Shown here: piece after piece, positions 35,432 through 44,674 of the stretch | Position numbering within the stretch: position 1 is the first letter of the stretch | Layout: every line of letters begins with the position of its first letter | NCBI GenBank assembly: GCA_030425205.1 | Contig: JAUIAP010000009.1 | Span: 62,001-126,000, forward strand | Origin: Anaerolineae bacterium | GTDB taxonomy: Bacteria; Chloroflexota; Anaerolineae; Promineifilales; Promineifilaceae | Direction: 5' to 3' | Length of the DNA stretch: 64,000 nucleotides | Notes under the pieces: model-generated | Databases searched by the model: none | The model's input: the letters and a program-made list of their open reading frames with translations, nothing else | Told to the model about the DNA's origin: nothing | Translations under genes and position numbers: made by a program

Positions 35432-37810
35432 ATGATTCTACATCGAGCGACCTTTCTATTCATGTTATTGTCTATGATTGTCGGCGTGCGCGTCACGAAT
35501 GCTGCGGCCGATCCCATCTTTGCGAATGCCGAAACAGGGTTAATTACGGGGTTTGTGCGCGTGGTCTGCTATGACCAAGCTGACCAACCACCGACCGCAG
35601 ATGTTGTATTGAAGGTGATGGACGGGGTTGTTGTTGGGGATGAGCCGTTTCCCACAACATGCAACTACATCACTGCGCTGCAAGAGCGACACAATCAACT
35701 CAATGCACACGGCGAAGTGGCATACACGGTTTATGCGACAAATTTGCTGCCGGGCAACAGTTCGCCAGAGCCAGTCGGCGACACGGTGAAAATTTACAAT
35801 GAGCAGCGGCTGACGCTGTTTAATATCGTGGCATCGTTGGCATGGAAGCCGACGACGGCATCGGCCGAAATCACGACGGCGCAAGTTGAAACTGCCCTCG
35901 CCAGGGCCGCCGTCGATCTCTACGATTGGTCGGAAGGGCAGCTCTCGATTGGCGAGATTACCGTCTATGAGGATGGCATCAACTGGGACACCGCCGATTT
36001 GCGTTTTTTGCCCGCCAACGATCGCCGTCCAAGCGCGTATGTCGGCGGGATTGTCAACGCGACGACAGCCTATGCACCCGTCAATGATGACTACATTTAC
36101 ACGCCAGCCAATGCGTTTTTCGGCCGATTGTGGGACGGCAAAGATGCCCAACGCGGCGACTGGGAGGCCCCCGCTGGCATAAAAACGATCTTGCATGAAT
36201 GGGCACACTACGCCCTTTTTCTCTATGACGAATATCAGGACATCTCAGGCAGCGACCGCTACTGTATTTGCAAAGATTTACCAGCGGTTGGAACGAGAGA
36301 GGCAGTATGTAACGGAGCTGATCCAGCTCTTACGGGTTCGGTGATGGCATTTCACTACACGGCCAGTGAATTTTGGCATCCGACGGGACAGCTCGATTGG
36401 ATCGACCAAGAGGCGTGTGAGGCGACATGGCAATATATGGTGCATCAGCAGTCTGATTGGGAAACGCTCGCCCAGTGGCACAACATTCAAGACGTTGCAC
36501 TCAATCCACCGCCCATCGTGATGAACAACTCACTGTTTGGCGATGTCCCGCTTGGGTTGGCGTCAGAGCTTGTTCACATCAATCAGCCAACACCCCCCTC
36601 GACTGCACCAACTGAGCCGAAGGTTGAGGCAATTTCGGCCGAAAACGACCTGCTCGGCCCGATCGCGTCGCAACTCTATCTGCTCGAATCAGGTTCTGAA
36701 AAACCGACGCGCATCACCCATCAGGGCCAATTTCTGTTTGATCCATTTATCAGTCGTGGCGACGGCGTGATTGCGGATCTGCCATTATTGGGGGTTGAAA
36801 GTGGGGATCGCATACGCGTTCATGCGGACCAATACAAGACGTCGGGGCGTGTCGCCAAACAGTTGGCATTTCCGATTACGGCCGCAGACGCACAGCCGAC
36901 TGACGTGTTAGATGTCGATTTAGAGGCGGATAGCTGGGCGTACACGCTGGAGGCATTCTATCAAATTGACAACTACCTGCCGACGACGCTCACGGTGCGG
37001 CTCGAAAGCCCTAATCACCTATTGACATCAGCTCCCATCGCCCAATTTTGCGCGATGGATGTCGCGTTGGGCTGTGTCGATCAGTGGGGTGTGACGATGC
37101 AAAAGAGCGACGGCTGGTGGCAGGTGGACATTTTGCCGTTGCCAAACGAAAGTGCGCTCCCTCGTTATGGAACACTGCGCATCACTGCGCCATCTGCCCC
37201 GGGATTTGGCGAGATCGTGCGCTGGGTGCAGCTACAAGGCGGGGTCGGACCGGCCCACATCGACGGGATGGCACCACTGGTTGATGGGGAGGTTGCCGTT
37301 GCTGCACCGAATTTTGTCGGGCAGCCCTGCACGGCCGTCAGCGTCATGCCCGCTGCTAGCAGCAAGGCGATTATGTCCGCCATTCCAGTTGAGGGGGTCG
37401 TCGGCATGCCATTTGACGTGACGATACTGGATGATTGTGACCCGTCGCTGCCGGGTGAGAATAAACAGTTCGCGCCGCTGATTCTCACGCTGAGCTATGG
37501 GCAGGCCGTGCTCGATGCGTATGGAATTTCGGAAAGCGATCTGAGCATCTACCACTTTGAAAAGAGCGCAAGTTTGAGCAATTGGGAGCTGATGACTGAG
37601 CTAGGACAAGATGTTAGTCTGAACTGGATTTCGGCCGAAATCGATCAAGACGGCATCTACGCCATCACGTTTGGCACCTCTATCCCACCAACAAGCGTGA
37701 CGCTCAATGCTGTGAATCAGCCCGCGCAGGTGCCTTCTGTGCTCTTGCATGTGTTGGGGATGGTATTTGGATTGACGGTTTGTTCGGTGTGGTTTAGACG
37801 TGGTGCGTGA
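35432..37810 (+). CDS. Secreted CLCA-like zinc metalloprotease
   Basis: A 792-residue exported protein. It has a signal peptide (about 1-25, ending VTNAAADP) and a zincin site HEWAH at residues 255-259 followed by Asp266-Glu-Tyr. This H-E-W-A-H-x6-D-E-Y pattern is that of the CLCA metalloprotease family, where the Asp is the third zinc ligand. After the catalytic domain come beta-rich modules (about 380-760) and a C-terminal hydrophobic helix with basic end (VLGMVFGLTVCSVWFRRGA) that should anchor the protein. An AAGGAGA ribosome binding site is 6 bases before the ATG. It is divergent from the CHAT protease gene, perhaps under shared control. Confidence 0.85.
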   Translation: MILHRATFLFMLLSMIVGVRVTNAAADPIFANAETGLITGFVRVVCYDQADQPPTADVVLKVMDGVVVGDEPFPTTCNYITALQERHNQLNAHGEVAYTVYATNLLPGNSSPEPVGDTVKIYNEQRLTLFNIVASLAWKPTTASAEITTAQVETALARAAVDLYDWSEGQLSIGEITVYEDGINWDTADLRFLPANDRRPSAYVGGIVNATTAYAPVNDDYIYTPANAFFGRLWDGKDAQRGDWEAPAGIKTILHEWAHYALFLYDEYQDISGSDRYCICKDLPAVGTREAVCNGADPALTGSVMAFHYTASEFWHPTGQLDWIDQEACEATWQYMVHQQSDWETLAQWHNIQDVALNPPPIVMNNSLFGDVPLGLASELVHINQPTPPSTAPTEPKVEAISAENDLLGPIASQLYLLESGSEKPTRITHQGQFLFDPFISRGDGVIADLPLLGVESGDRIRVHADQYKTSGRVAKQLAFPITAADAQPTDVLDVDLEADSWAYTLEAFYQIDNYLPTTLTVRLESPNHLLTSAPIAQFCAMDVALGCVDQWGVTMQKSDGWWQVDILPLPNESALPRYGTLRITAPSAPGFGEIVRWVQLQGGVGPAHIDGMAPLVDGEVAVAAPNFVGQPCTAVSVMPAASSKAIMSAIPVEGVVGMPFDVTILDDCDPSLPGENKQFAPLILTLSYGQAVLDAYGISESDLSIYHFEKSASLSNWELMTELGQDVSLNWISAEIDQDGIYAITFGTSIPPTSVTLNAVNQPAQVPSVLLHVLGMVFGLTVCSVWFRRGA

Positions 37811-37875
37811 TGTGTGGGAGACAGTGCGCGTGCTGATCTTATTCACCCCATGCTCACTGCCTAGCCGCCTACCGA

Positions 37876-38355
37876 CTATGGCTTGAGCATTTTAAGTTGC
37901 AGGTCGGCAAACGTGATTGTGATCTCGCCGTTGGGCGCGATAAATTTTTCGGCCGAATTTTCCGCAAAACAGATCAACTCGATCGGCGCAGACCGCCCCA
38001 CCCCGCGTAGCTCTTGCTGCACCATTGCCTCAAATGGGCGCAGGTCTTTCCCCCATTTGCCCATTGCAAAATGTGTGCCGCGAAACTTCCGCACCAGTTT
38101 GCGGATTTTCTGCTTGCTAACGGCGCCCGCCTCACCCCAAAAGATCGGCGTGCCGTTTTGCAACTGAACGACGTCAGGCTTGAAGCGTTCCCCGATAGAG
38201 ACTTCCACGCGCAGATCGGGATATTGCGGCAGATACAGCGCCCAAATAAACGCCTTCATCAGCACGTGTTCAACGCGCTCAATCGGATTTTTGACAAAGA
38301 CAACCTGTTGCCCATGCGCCCGAAACGTCCATTTTTTGCGTAATGTATCCATCAT
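37876..38355 (-). CDS. YaeQ-like protein
   Basis: A 159-residue soluble protein. VEHVLMKAFIWALYLPQYPD followed by RFKPDVVQLQ, then PIFWGEAG and KIRKLVRKFRGTHFA, gives the order of helices and strands of the YaeQ family. That family has a PD-(D/E)xK nuclease-like fold with an uncertain biochemical role. The Asp of KPD and the Glu of WGE are the likely site residues. It lies 9 bases downstream of the 38365 gene on the same strand. I am moderately sure of the family and do not know the function. Confidence 0.6.
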   Translation of the reverse strand: MMDTLRKKWTFRAHGQQVVFVKNPIERVEHVLMKAFIWALYLPQYPDLRVEVSIGERFKPDVVQLQNGTPIFWGEAGAVSKQKIRKLVRKFRGTHFAMGKWGKDLRPFEAMVQQELRGVGRSAPIELICFAENSAEKFIAPNGEITITFADLQLKMLKP

Positions 38356-38364
38356 TGGATGGAA

Positions 38365-38568
38365 TCATAGCAACAAATGTTGTTCGGGCAGCGTGGTTGC
38401 GCTGTCGATTAATTGTTCACACTGTTCAGCGAGATAAGTGAGAAGATCGGCCGAATCTGCAAACGCATACTGCTCACCATTATGTGGATTTTGCAGCGTC
38501 GCCCGCAATGTGCCATCCGCCTCGCACCATATTCGCAATAGGTAGGATTGATAATCACGCTTTTTCAT
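38365..38568 (-). CDS. Small conserved-looking protein, 67 aa
   Basis: A 67-residue acidic protein (opening KKRDYQSYLLRIWCEADGTL, then ATLQNPHNGEQYAF and a helix). The strand-turn-strand-helix pattern matches short proteins I recall from Chloroflexota, typically beside regulators or stress genes. No known function. It starts 190 bases from the divergent BTAD regulator gene and probably forms an operon with the YaeQ-like gene 9 bases below. Confidence 0.6.
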   Translation of the reverse strand: MKKRDYQSYLLRIWCEADGTLRATLQNPHNGEQYAFADSADLLTYLAEQCEQLIDSATTLPEQHLLL

Positions 38569-38758
38569 TATGCAATCCTACTCATCAGTGCGATCCGAAA
38601 GCGATCCGAGCGTGGATGCATTGTATAGAGACTCAGAAAATCGTTTTCTAAGGGTCGATAGTGACAGATGGAATGACAAATGATGTTTTACGAGATTTCT
38701 ATGCAATCTCATCCAATCAACGTTTGCTATTTGTCCTGTGCTGGTCAAAAATAACCTC

Positions 38759-41700
38759 ATGCTGTACATCGAAACACTTGGGCATCTGCGCGTTCACATC
38801 GGGGATGATAAGCCGCTGCATTTTGTGAGCCGGCGTGCCGAGCTGCTGCTCGTCTATCTTGCCCTCACCCAGCGACCGCACAGCCGCGAATCACTTGCCA
38901 CCCTACTGTGGGATGATCGTGACCAACGCCAATCGCTGGCAAATTTTCGTTCCCTATTGGCGCGAATGCCCAAAGCGGTTAAGCCATACTTGCAGGTTGA
39001 GCGACATCAAGTTGCCGTGAGCAGTGAACAAGACAGCGATCAACAGTTGGTCGTCGATGCGCTTGTGTTTGAAGAGGGACTGGCGGCGGCGGACGGGTTG
39101 ACCGATGTGGAGGATGCGCTTGGGCTATATGAGGGGGCGTTTTTAGACGGGGTTTTTGTGCGTGACAGCTTTGGGTTGGACGAGTGGATCGTGTTGACGC
39201 GAGAAAAATTCGGCCGATTAGCCGCCACGACGCGCCACCAGCTCGCCACAACCTACCTACATCAACGTCAATTTGAAGATGGTATCCGCCACGCCCGCGC
39301 CCTCGTCGCCACCGACTCACTACACGAAGAGAGCCAGCGGCTTCTTATGCGACTGCTGGCAAAAAATGGTCAATTTAATGAGGCAATTCAGGCGTTTGAG
39401 GCGTGCCGAGTCGTGCTGGAAGAAGAGATGGGAATCGAGCCGACAAAGACGACACAGCGCTTGGCAGCGCGTATACAGGCGGCACGACAGGGCGTTCCGC
39501 ACGTTGTTCCCCCTGCTGCAACTGAATTGGTGGGGAGATCGGCCGAATTGGCAACCCTGCATGAGCGACTCGACAATCCCAAATGCCAGCTATTGACCAT
39601 CGCGGGCATGGGAGGCGTGGGCAAAACAAGGCTGCTGATGGCGATTGGTGATGAGCGGCAAGGTGACTATCTCAATGGCGTTTTCTTTGTCCCGTTGGCC
39701 GACTTGACACATGATCTTGAACTTGCCGTTGCGCGTGTTTGTGGCATTTCATTGGGCGCATCCGAGTCGCCGCTCGACCAACTGGTAGCATTTATGCGTG
39801 ACAAAGAGTTGTTGCTCTTGCTCGACAATGCAGAACATGTGGTCGATGCAACAGCCGCACTCGTCCAGAAGCTTACGGCCGCGGCACCTGCCGTGCAGAT
39901 CGTCGTGTCGTCACGAGAACAATTGGCGTTACGGATGGAGTGGGTTGTTGAAGTGGCTGGATTGCAGGTCGCCAGTCAGCCATCGCAAGGCGCAAAGTCG
40001 GAAGCGTTGCGACTGTTTGAGCGCTGTTTGTTGCAACGTGGGCAAGTGGTTACTGATTTGGAGGCAATTGCGGCGTTCTGCGAACTGGTGGAGGGCAACC
40101 CACTGGGAATCGAACTAGCCGCAACGGCGGGGGTACAGGCGGATCTTGCACGCTTGGTGACACGAATGCGCGATGTGCCAACCCGCCATCGGAGTCTGCA
40201 AGCGGTCTTTGAACATTCCTATCAGCTTTTAGAACCGCATGAACAGCTCATTTTGGGCAAGTTGGCGGTCTTTCGTGGCTCATTTTCGGCCGATGCTGCC
40301 CACGCAGTCGCCAATGCCGCGAACACTGACCTACAAGCATTGGCGGCGAAGTCGCTGGTGCGTAATGTGGGGGAGCGATTTGATTTACATGAGGTGATTC
40401 GACACTTTTCGGCCGAAATCAACCCCACCCTCGCAAACAGTCAAACCATTCATAGCCGCTACTTTGCCCAGTGGCTTGGGCAGAATCTGACGCAACTGCG
40501 CGGTGGGCAACAGGCGGTGGCACTCGACCAATTTGAGCAAGATCGCGCCAATATCGAACAAGGTTGGCAAACGGCACTGCGTTCGGCCGATTGGCAAACG
40601 CTTGACCAATATATCACCCCACTGCATGACTTTAGCGAAATCCGCAGTGAGTTCCATCCAGCGCACACGCATTTTCTGGCCGCTGTTGAACAAGTTCGTC
40701 CGCTAGTCAATAACCAATCCCCCGTGCATCTGCGCCGCTTGTTTGCGCGGTTATTGGCACGGCTTGGATTTCATCAAGAACGGATCGGCCACTATTCCGC
40801 CGCCAGAGGCTCACTACACGAAGCCGAGAAACTGCTCGAACCGTTTGCTGTCGATGATGAACAGCTATTTGTGACAGCACATCTCGGCGTTACGGTCAGT
40901 GGCTTAGGAGAAGTTCATGCCGCACGCGACTATTTTGAGCAGGCATTGGCTCAGGCAAGGCAGCTCAACAATCAGCGCAAGGTCGCGCACTGTCTTTCCC
41001 AGTTGGGACATCTGTTGCAAACGGCAGGGGAATGGACGGCTGCGGAAGCGGCATTGACGGAGAGCGTTGAGATTTGGCGCGAAATCGGGGGGAAGCAGGA
41101 TTTGGCAATTGCACTAAACGGATTGGGCAATCTGTTTGAAGCGCAGGGTCGGCTCGATTCGGCCGAAAAAATCTATCGCGAAAATATCGTCGTTTGTCAA
41201 ACGTTGGGGGATATATTAGGCGAAGTGATGAGCGTGAAGAATTTAGGGGATGTGCAGAAACAGCAAGGCAATATCACAGCCGCCGCAACCAGCTATACGA
41301 CAGCACAACAGCTCAATAATCAAAATGGTAAGTTGCCATGGCTCGACGCACAGTTAACGGTACGCTGCGCCGATATTGCAGTGTTACGGGGAGATTTGGC
41401 AGAGGCAAAACGGCTCTTTATGTACTCATTGGCGATCTGCATCGAACTCGGCGATACGGTCGGACAAGCGGTCAACAAAATGGGCTTGGGTGATGTCGAA
41501 AGAAAGTTGGGGGCATGGAATTCGGCCGAAAAAAGTCTGCAATCCGCCTTAAGAGTCGCGTTGGAGAGTAAGGCAATCGGGTTTGCGTTGAAAGCCTTAC
41601 TTGTGCTGGGCAATCTCTATCGAGATGCTGGAAATTTGGAACTGGCGGCAACGGTGTTTGCAACTTGCATTGAACATGATTTGGCATCGGCCGATATTCG

Positions 41701-41797
41701 TCAACGCGCAGAATCATTCCGCAAAGATTATCAACTGCCCCCTGCCCCGCCAGCCGCCACGCTTGAAGTGTTGCTGCAACCCTATTTCACCACCTAA
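38759..41797 (+). CDS. BTAD/NB-ARC/TPR transcriptional regulator (AfsR/SARP-like)
   Basis: A 1012-residue regulator. The N-terminal winged-helix region (about 1-90: LVYLALTQRPHSRESLATLL) is followed by a bacterial transcriptional activation domain (about 95-245, ending ACRVVLEEEMGIEPTKTTQ). An NB-ARC type ATPase has Walker A GMGGVGKT (about 285) and Walker B LLLLLDNAE (about 355). TPR repeats run from about 600 to the end. This is the AfsR-like STAND architecture: ATP-gated activators of secondary metabolism or stress genes. I chose the ATG at 38759 over a GTG 21 bases earlier. An IR AGAAAA-TCG-TTTTCT lies upstream at 38635-38649. It carries eight TCGGCCGA sites. Confidence 0.9.
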   Translation: MLYIETLGHLRVHIGDDKPLHFVSRRAELLLVYLALTQRPHSRESLATLLWDDRDQRQSLANFRSLLARMPKAVKPYLQVERHQVAVSSEQDSDQQLVVDALVFEEGLAAADGLTDVEDALGLYEGAFLDGVFVRDSFGLDEWIVLTREKFGRLAATTRHQLATTYLHQRQFEDGIRHARALVATDSLHEESQRLLMRLLAKNGQFNEAIQAFEACRVVLEEEMGIEPTKTTQRLAARIQAARQGVPHVVPPAATELVGRSAELATLHERLDNPKCQLLTIAGMGGVGKTRLLMAIGDERQGDYLNGVFFVPLADLTHDLELAVARVCGISLGASESPLDQLVAFMRDKELLLLLDNAEHVVDATAALVQKLTAAAPAVQIVVSSREQLALRMEWVVEVAGLQVASQPSQGAKSEALRLFERCLLQRGQVVTDLEAIAAFCELVEGNPLGIELAATAGVQADLARLVTRMRDVPTRHRSLQAVFEHSYQLLEPHEQLILGKLAVFRGSFSADAAHAVANAANTDLQALAAKSLVRNVGERFDLHEVIRHFSAEINPTLANSQTIHSRYFAQWLGQNLTQLRGGQQAVALDQFEQDRANIEQGWQTALRSADWQTLDQYITPLHDFSEIRSEFHPAHTHFLAAVEQVRPLVNNQSPVHLRRLFARLLARLGFHQERIGHYSAARGSLHEAEKLLEPFAVDDEQLFVTAHLGVTVSGLGEVHAARDYFEQALAQARQLNNQRKVAHCLSQLGHLLQTAGEWTAAEAALTESVEIWREIGGKQDLAIALNGLGNLFEAQGRLDSAEKIYRENIVVCQTLGDILGEVMSVKNLGDVQKQQGNITAAATSYTTAQQLNNQNGKLPWLDAQLTVRCADIAVLRGDLAEAKRLFMYSLAICIELGDTVGQAVNKMGLGDVERKLGAWNSAEKSLQSALRVALESKAIGFALKALLVLGNLYRDAGNLELAATVFATCIEHDLASADIRQRAESFRKDYQLPPAPPAATLEVLLQPYFTT

Positions 41798-42468
41798 ACA
41801 AAGCTCACAAACTCTTCCAACCGCTTTTTTTGCAGTGCATGTGTTGGAATTTCAGCATCTTCGGCTGGGTAACCAACAACGAGGTTGATGTAGGCGCGTT
41901 CGTTTTTCGGCCGATTTAGCAGCTCCGCCAAGAATCCCATTGGACTCGGTGTGTGTGTTAAGCACGCCAAACCCGCGTTGTGCAGGGCCGTAATCAAAAA
42001 ACCCGTTGCAATGCCAACCGACTCCTGCACATAATAGTGCTTCTCCTTGCCGCCGTCGTCTTTCAACCCGTAGGACTGCGCAAAGATCACAATGAGGCAT
42101 CCCGCACGGTCAATAAATGATTTGTCCTCGTCTGTTCCCAATGGTGCAAGCGCGGCCAACCATTCATCCGACGCTCGTCCCGCGTAGAATGCACGCTCTT
42201 CTTCCTCCGCAGCAAGACGAATCTGATGTTTAATATCAGGATCGGTAACGGCAACAAAATGCCAAGGCTGCTGATTTGCACCACTTGGCGCACGACCAGC
42301 CGTTTCAAGACAAGCCTGAATCACCTCATGCGGCACCGCCTTATCGGCAAAGTCACGAGTGCTGTGCCGTGCGCTCATTAGTTCAAAGAAGTCACGCGCA
42401 CGTTGATGCATCTCTGTCTCAGGGTATGTCTGCATTTTTAGGGGAACTGTTGGGATATTCAGTGGCAT
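41794..42468 (-). CDS. Nitroreductase, iodotyrosine deiodinase-like
   Basis: A 224-residue FMN enzyme of the nitroreductase superfamily (SARHSTRDFADK near 32, AGRAPSGANQQPWHFV near 57). Glu91, Tyr95 and Lys116 (EERAFYAGR, then EDKSF) match the lid residues with which iodotyrosine deiodinases hold the zwitterionic halotyrosine. This points to reductive dehalogenation of halotyrosines rather than general nitroreduction. A GAGGT ribosome binding site is 5 bases before the ATG. Its stop codon overlaps that of the convergent regulator gene by 4 bases. Another flavin reduction is possible. Confidence 0.78.
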   Translation of the reverse strand: MPLNIPTVPLKMQTYPETEMHQRARDFFELMSARHSTRDFADKAVPHEVIQACLETAGRAPSGANQQPWHFVAVTDPDIKHQIRLAAEEEERAFYAGRASDEWLAALAPLGTDEDKSFIDRAGCLIVIFAQSYGLKDDGGKEKHYYVQESVGIATGFLITALHNAGLACLTHTPSPMGFLAELLNRPKNERAYINLVVGYPAEDAEIPTHALQKKRLEEFVSFV

Positions 42469-42553
42469 TTTTGACCTCAGTTTTGTTTTTTCTTACAAAT
42501 TATACGCATTGTGGGATGACAGACCGAATTGCGTGTTAAAATCTTATCCAATC

Positions 42554-42569
42554 TGTTTCACGGGAAACA
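42554..42569. other. parS centromere site
   Basis: TGTTTCACGGGAAACA differs at one position from the 16-bp parS consensus TGTTTCACGTGAAACA bound by ParB. It lies 50 bases upstream of parA. Confidence 0.85.
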
Positions 42570-42572
42570 AAA

Positions 42573-42594
42573 AACGTTGTCGGTCGGCAACGTT
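42573..42594. repeat. 22-bp inverted repeat flanking parAB, left copy
   Basis: AACGTTG-TCGGTCGG-CAACGTT, a 7-bp stem with an 8-base loop, starts 4 bases after parS and ends 24 bases before parA. A copy with one mismatch lies at 44535-44556, at the end of parB. Confidence 0.75.
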
Positions 42595-42618
42595 TTAAGA
42601 TTTACAATAGGTATTTTT

Positions 42619-43446
42619 ATGGTCGCAAAGTTTATTGCAGTCGTTAATCAGAAAGGAGGCGTGGGCAAAACGACGTCGGCCGTCAACATCGCGGCGATTG
42701 CAGCCCGGCTGCTTGGCGCGGGTCGCGTCCTGTTGCTCGACGCCGATCCCCAAAGTAACTCAACTGTCGCGTTACTTTCGCCAGATGCAGCATTTGGTGA
42801 TCGCAGTGAGTCATTTCCAACATTATTGGACGTTCTAGAAGGTCGCTGTGAATTAAATGAGGCTGTGCATCCCGTCACGTTGGCGGCGGTGGGTGATTTT
42901 GGCGCAGGGGAACTTGATGTGATCCCAGCGCGGTTGGAGCTAGCCGCATTGGAGGCACAACTCAACTCGGCCCAAAATTTGTTTACACTACGTCGTAAAG
43001 CCAATACCATTCGGGATCGTTACGATCTTGTCATCATCGACACGCCGCCTAACATTGGTGGTTATATGATGAACATTTTGATGGTTGCCACGCACATCGT
43101 CATCCCTGTGACACCGGGTATTTACGAAATTATTGGTCTCAATTCGTTACTCGACACGATTGAGCCGGTGATTGATGAGCTAAATCCTAACTTGCAAATT
43201 GTGGGGATATTACCGACGCGCGTCAAACGAACACGCTTTGCAAAAGATGGTGTGACAGCATTACGAAAGCGGTTTGGGGAAGAGCTGATTCTGCCGATTA
43301 TCGGGGATCGTGTCGTCATTGAACGTGCGCATATGCACGGGCAGGATGTTTTTAGCTACGAACCAGATAGCGACGGTGCGCAGATGTATTTGGAAGCAAC
43401 ACGCAAATTATTGACACAAATTGGGTTAGTGGAGAATTCAGCATGA
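42619..43446 (+). CDS. parA: Chromosome/plasmid partitioning ATPase ParA
   Basis: A 275-residue ParA with the deviant Walker A KGGVGKT (residues 12-18), Walker A-prime DLVIIDTPPNIGG and a full Soj-type fold, so it should bind DNA and move ParB-parS complexes. There is no N-terminal helix-turn-helix, as in chromosomal Soj and type Ib plasmid ParA. A longer frame exists upstream but runs across parS; the ATG at 42619 is the likely start. It overlaps parB by 4 bases (ATGA) and lies directly after parS and the 22-bp inverted repeat. Confidence 0.93.
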   Translation: MVAKFIAVVNQKGGVGKTTSAVNIAAIAARLLGAGRVLLLDADPQSNSTVALLSPDAAFGDRSESFPTLLDVLEGRCELNEAVHPVTLAAVGDFGAGELDVIPARLELAALEAQLNSAQNLFTLRRKANTIRDRYDLVIIDTPPNIGGYMMNILMVATHIVIPVTPGIYEIIGLNSLLDTIEPVIDELNPNLQIVGILPTRVKRTRFAKDGVTALRKRFGEELILPIIGDRVVIERAHMHGQDVFSYEPDSDGAQMYLEATRKLLTQIGLVENSA

Positions 43447-44558
43447 GTGATGAATCGGCATTTGGCAGCATCATCGGTTATCGAGGACGATTGGGACAGC
43501 GTGGCAGCGATCAACGTGAAAAGAGTGCATCTGTACGCCAGCCACTCTATTCGTTACGGCCCGATCCCGATCAGCCGCGCAACTTGTTTGGGGACGCAAA
43601 GTATCAGAAACGATTGTGGAACGGAGATGATCCTCGCGACGTGTTGCGTGACTGGATGGTAGCCGCAGAGAATCATGCGGCACGCAAACAATCGGCCGAT
43701 TCCCTACGCCATCTCGCTGCAACAATCGCAGAATACGATCTGATTCAACCGATTACCTATCGCACGTTGCCCGATGAGATGCTTGCGCCCAACGGGGTTG
43801 ATAAGCTAATCGTCACGGGAGAGCGGCGGTGGTGGGCGCATGTTTTGCTCGATAGCGAAAATCGAGAGGTTGGGGGGATGTTTTCGGCCGATTCGATCAA
43901 GGCGACCGCGCTCCCTGATGATGCAAAAATTCGCGGGATGCAGCTGATCGAGAATTTGTCGCGTGAAGGTCTCAATGCGGTTGAGCGGGCGGATGGTTTG
44001 AGTCAACTGCGAGCGGAGATGTCGGCGGGGCAGAAGAAGCCAATTGCATGGACGGAGGTAGAAAAACGGCTGGGTATCGATCGCACCTATCGCTGGCGCA
44101 TCCAGCAAGTCGACAAACTGTCGGCCGGCGCAAAGCGCCTGATCGTCGAATATGGCTTGACGGAGAACGCAATTCGGCCGATCACAACCAACAAAGAGTT
44201 GCAACTGCTACCTGAGATGCAAGAAGTTGCACTGAAGACGTTGATCGAGTGGCAAAACAGTGATGAAGATAGTGGCAATCGCCGATTGACGCAATATATC
44301 ACGCAGTTGCTCGATAAGGTGCAGGGTGGGGGGGTGAAATCGGCCGAAAGTACGCCAGATTACGCAGCCAGCACGCAAAAAACGGTCAGTCGGATCGCCT
44401 CTGCGGTCAAGGCAATTCGTGGTTTAGATGATGGAAGCCGTCTCTATCTTGCTAATGCGTTGGCGACCGACCAAAAAGCACACAGCGCATTGATCGATCT
44501 ACAGCGACAAATTGAGGTGCTATTAGAAGAAGTCAACGTTGTCGGTCGGCAACATTGA
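43443..44558 (+). CDS. parB: ParB-family partition protein
   Basis: A 371-residue ParB/Spo0J homologue. The ParB core is visible as TGERRWWAHVL (about 121-131, the GERRxRA CTP/arginine motif) and GMQLIENLSREGLNAVERA (about 165-183). A helix-turn-helix follows (WTEVEKRLGIDRTYRWRIQQ). An insertion between the N-terminal QPR-N-L segment and the core (about 35-95) is unusual, and the C-terminus is divergent. It should load on the parS at 42554. It overlaps parA by 4 bases. The final 24 bases contain the second 22-bp inverted repeat, so the repeat encodes the last few residues (VVGRQH). Confidence 0.88.
   Translation: MSDESAFGSIIGYRGRLGQRGSDQREKSASVRQPLYSLRPDPDQPRNLFGDAKYQKRLWNGDDPRDVLRDWMVAAENHAARKQSADSLRHLAATIAEYDLIQPITYRTLPDEMLAPNGVDKLIVTGERRWWAHVLLDSENREVGGMFSADSIKATALPDDAKIRGMQLIENLSREGLNAVERADGLSQLRAEMSAGQKKPIAWTEVEKRLGIDRTYRWRIQQVDKLSAGAKRLIVEYGLTENAIRPITTNKELQLLPEMQEVALKTLIEWQNSDEDSGNRRLTQYITQLLDKVQGGGVKSAESTPDYAASTQKTVSRIASAVKAIRGLDDGSRLYLANALATDQKAHSALIDLQRQIEVLLEEVNVVGRQH
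44535..44556. repeat. 22-bp inverted repeat flanking parAB, right copy
   Basis: AACGTTG-TCGGTCGG-CAACATT, identical to the copy at 42573-42594 except for one base in the right arm. It is in the same orientation but inside the last codons of parB. Confidence 0.75.
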
Positions 44559-44674
44559 TTTGTTTTTAATTTAATTATGCTAACATTTAGCACTCTCTAT
44601 TTGTTTCTACACACCCTTTTTGTGACACTAGAGAGATACGCTTGACAATCTGAATTTCCCACAAGGATTCCCAA

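Noticed and set aside
44583..44600. TTAGCACTC, half of the CIRCE heat-shock operator, upstream of pruA
   Set aside because: The second half (GAGTGCTAA) is absent at the required distance and the downstream gene is not a chaperone.
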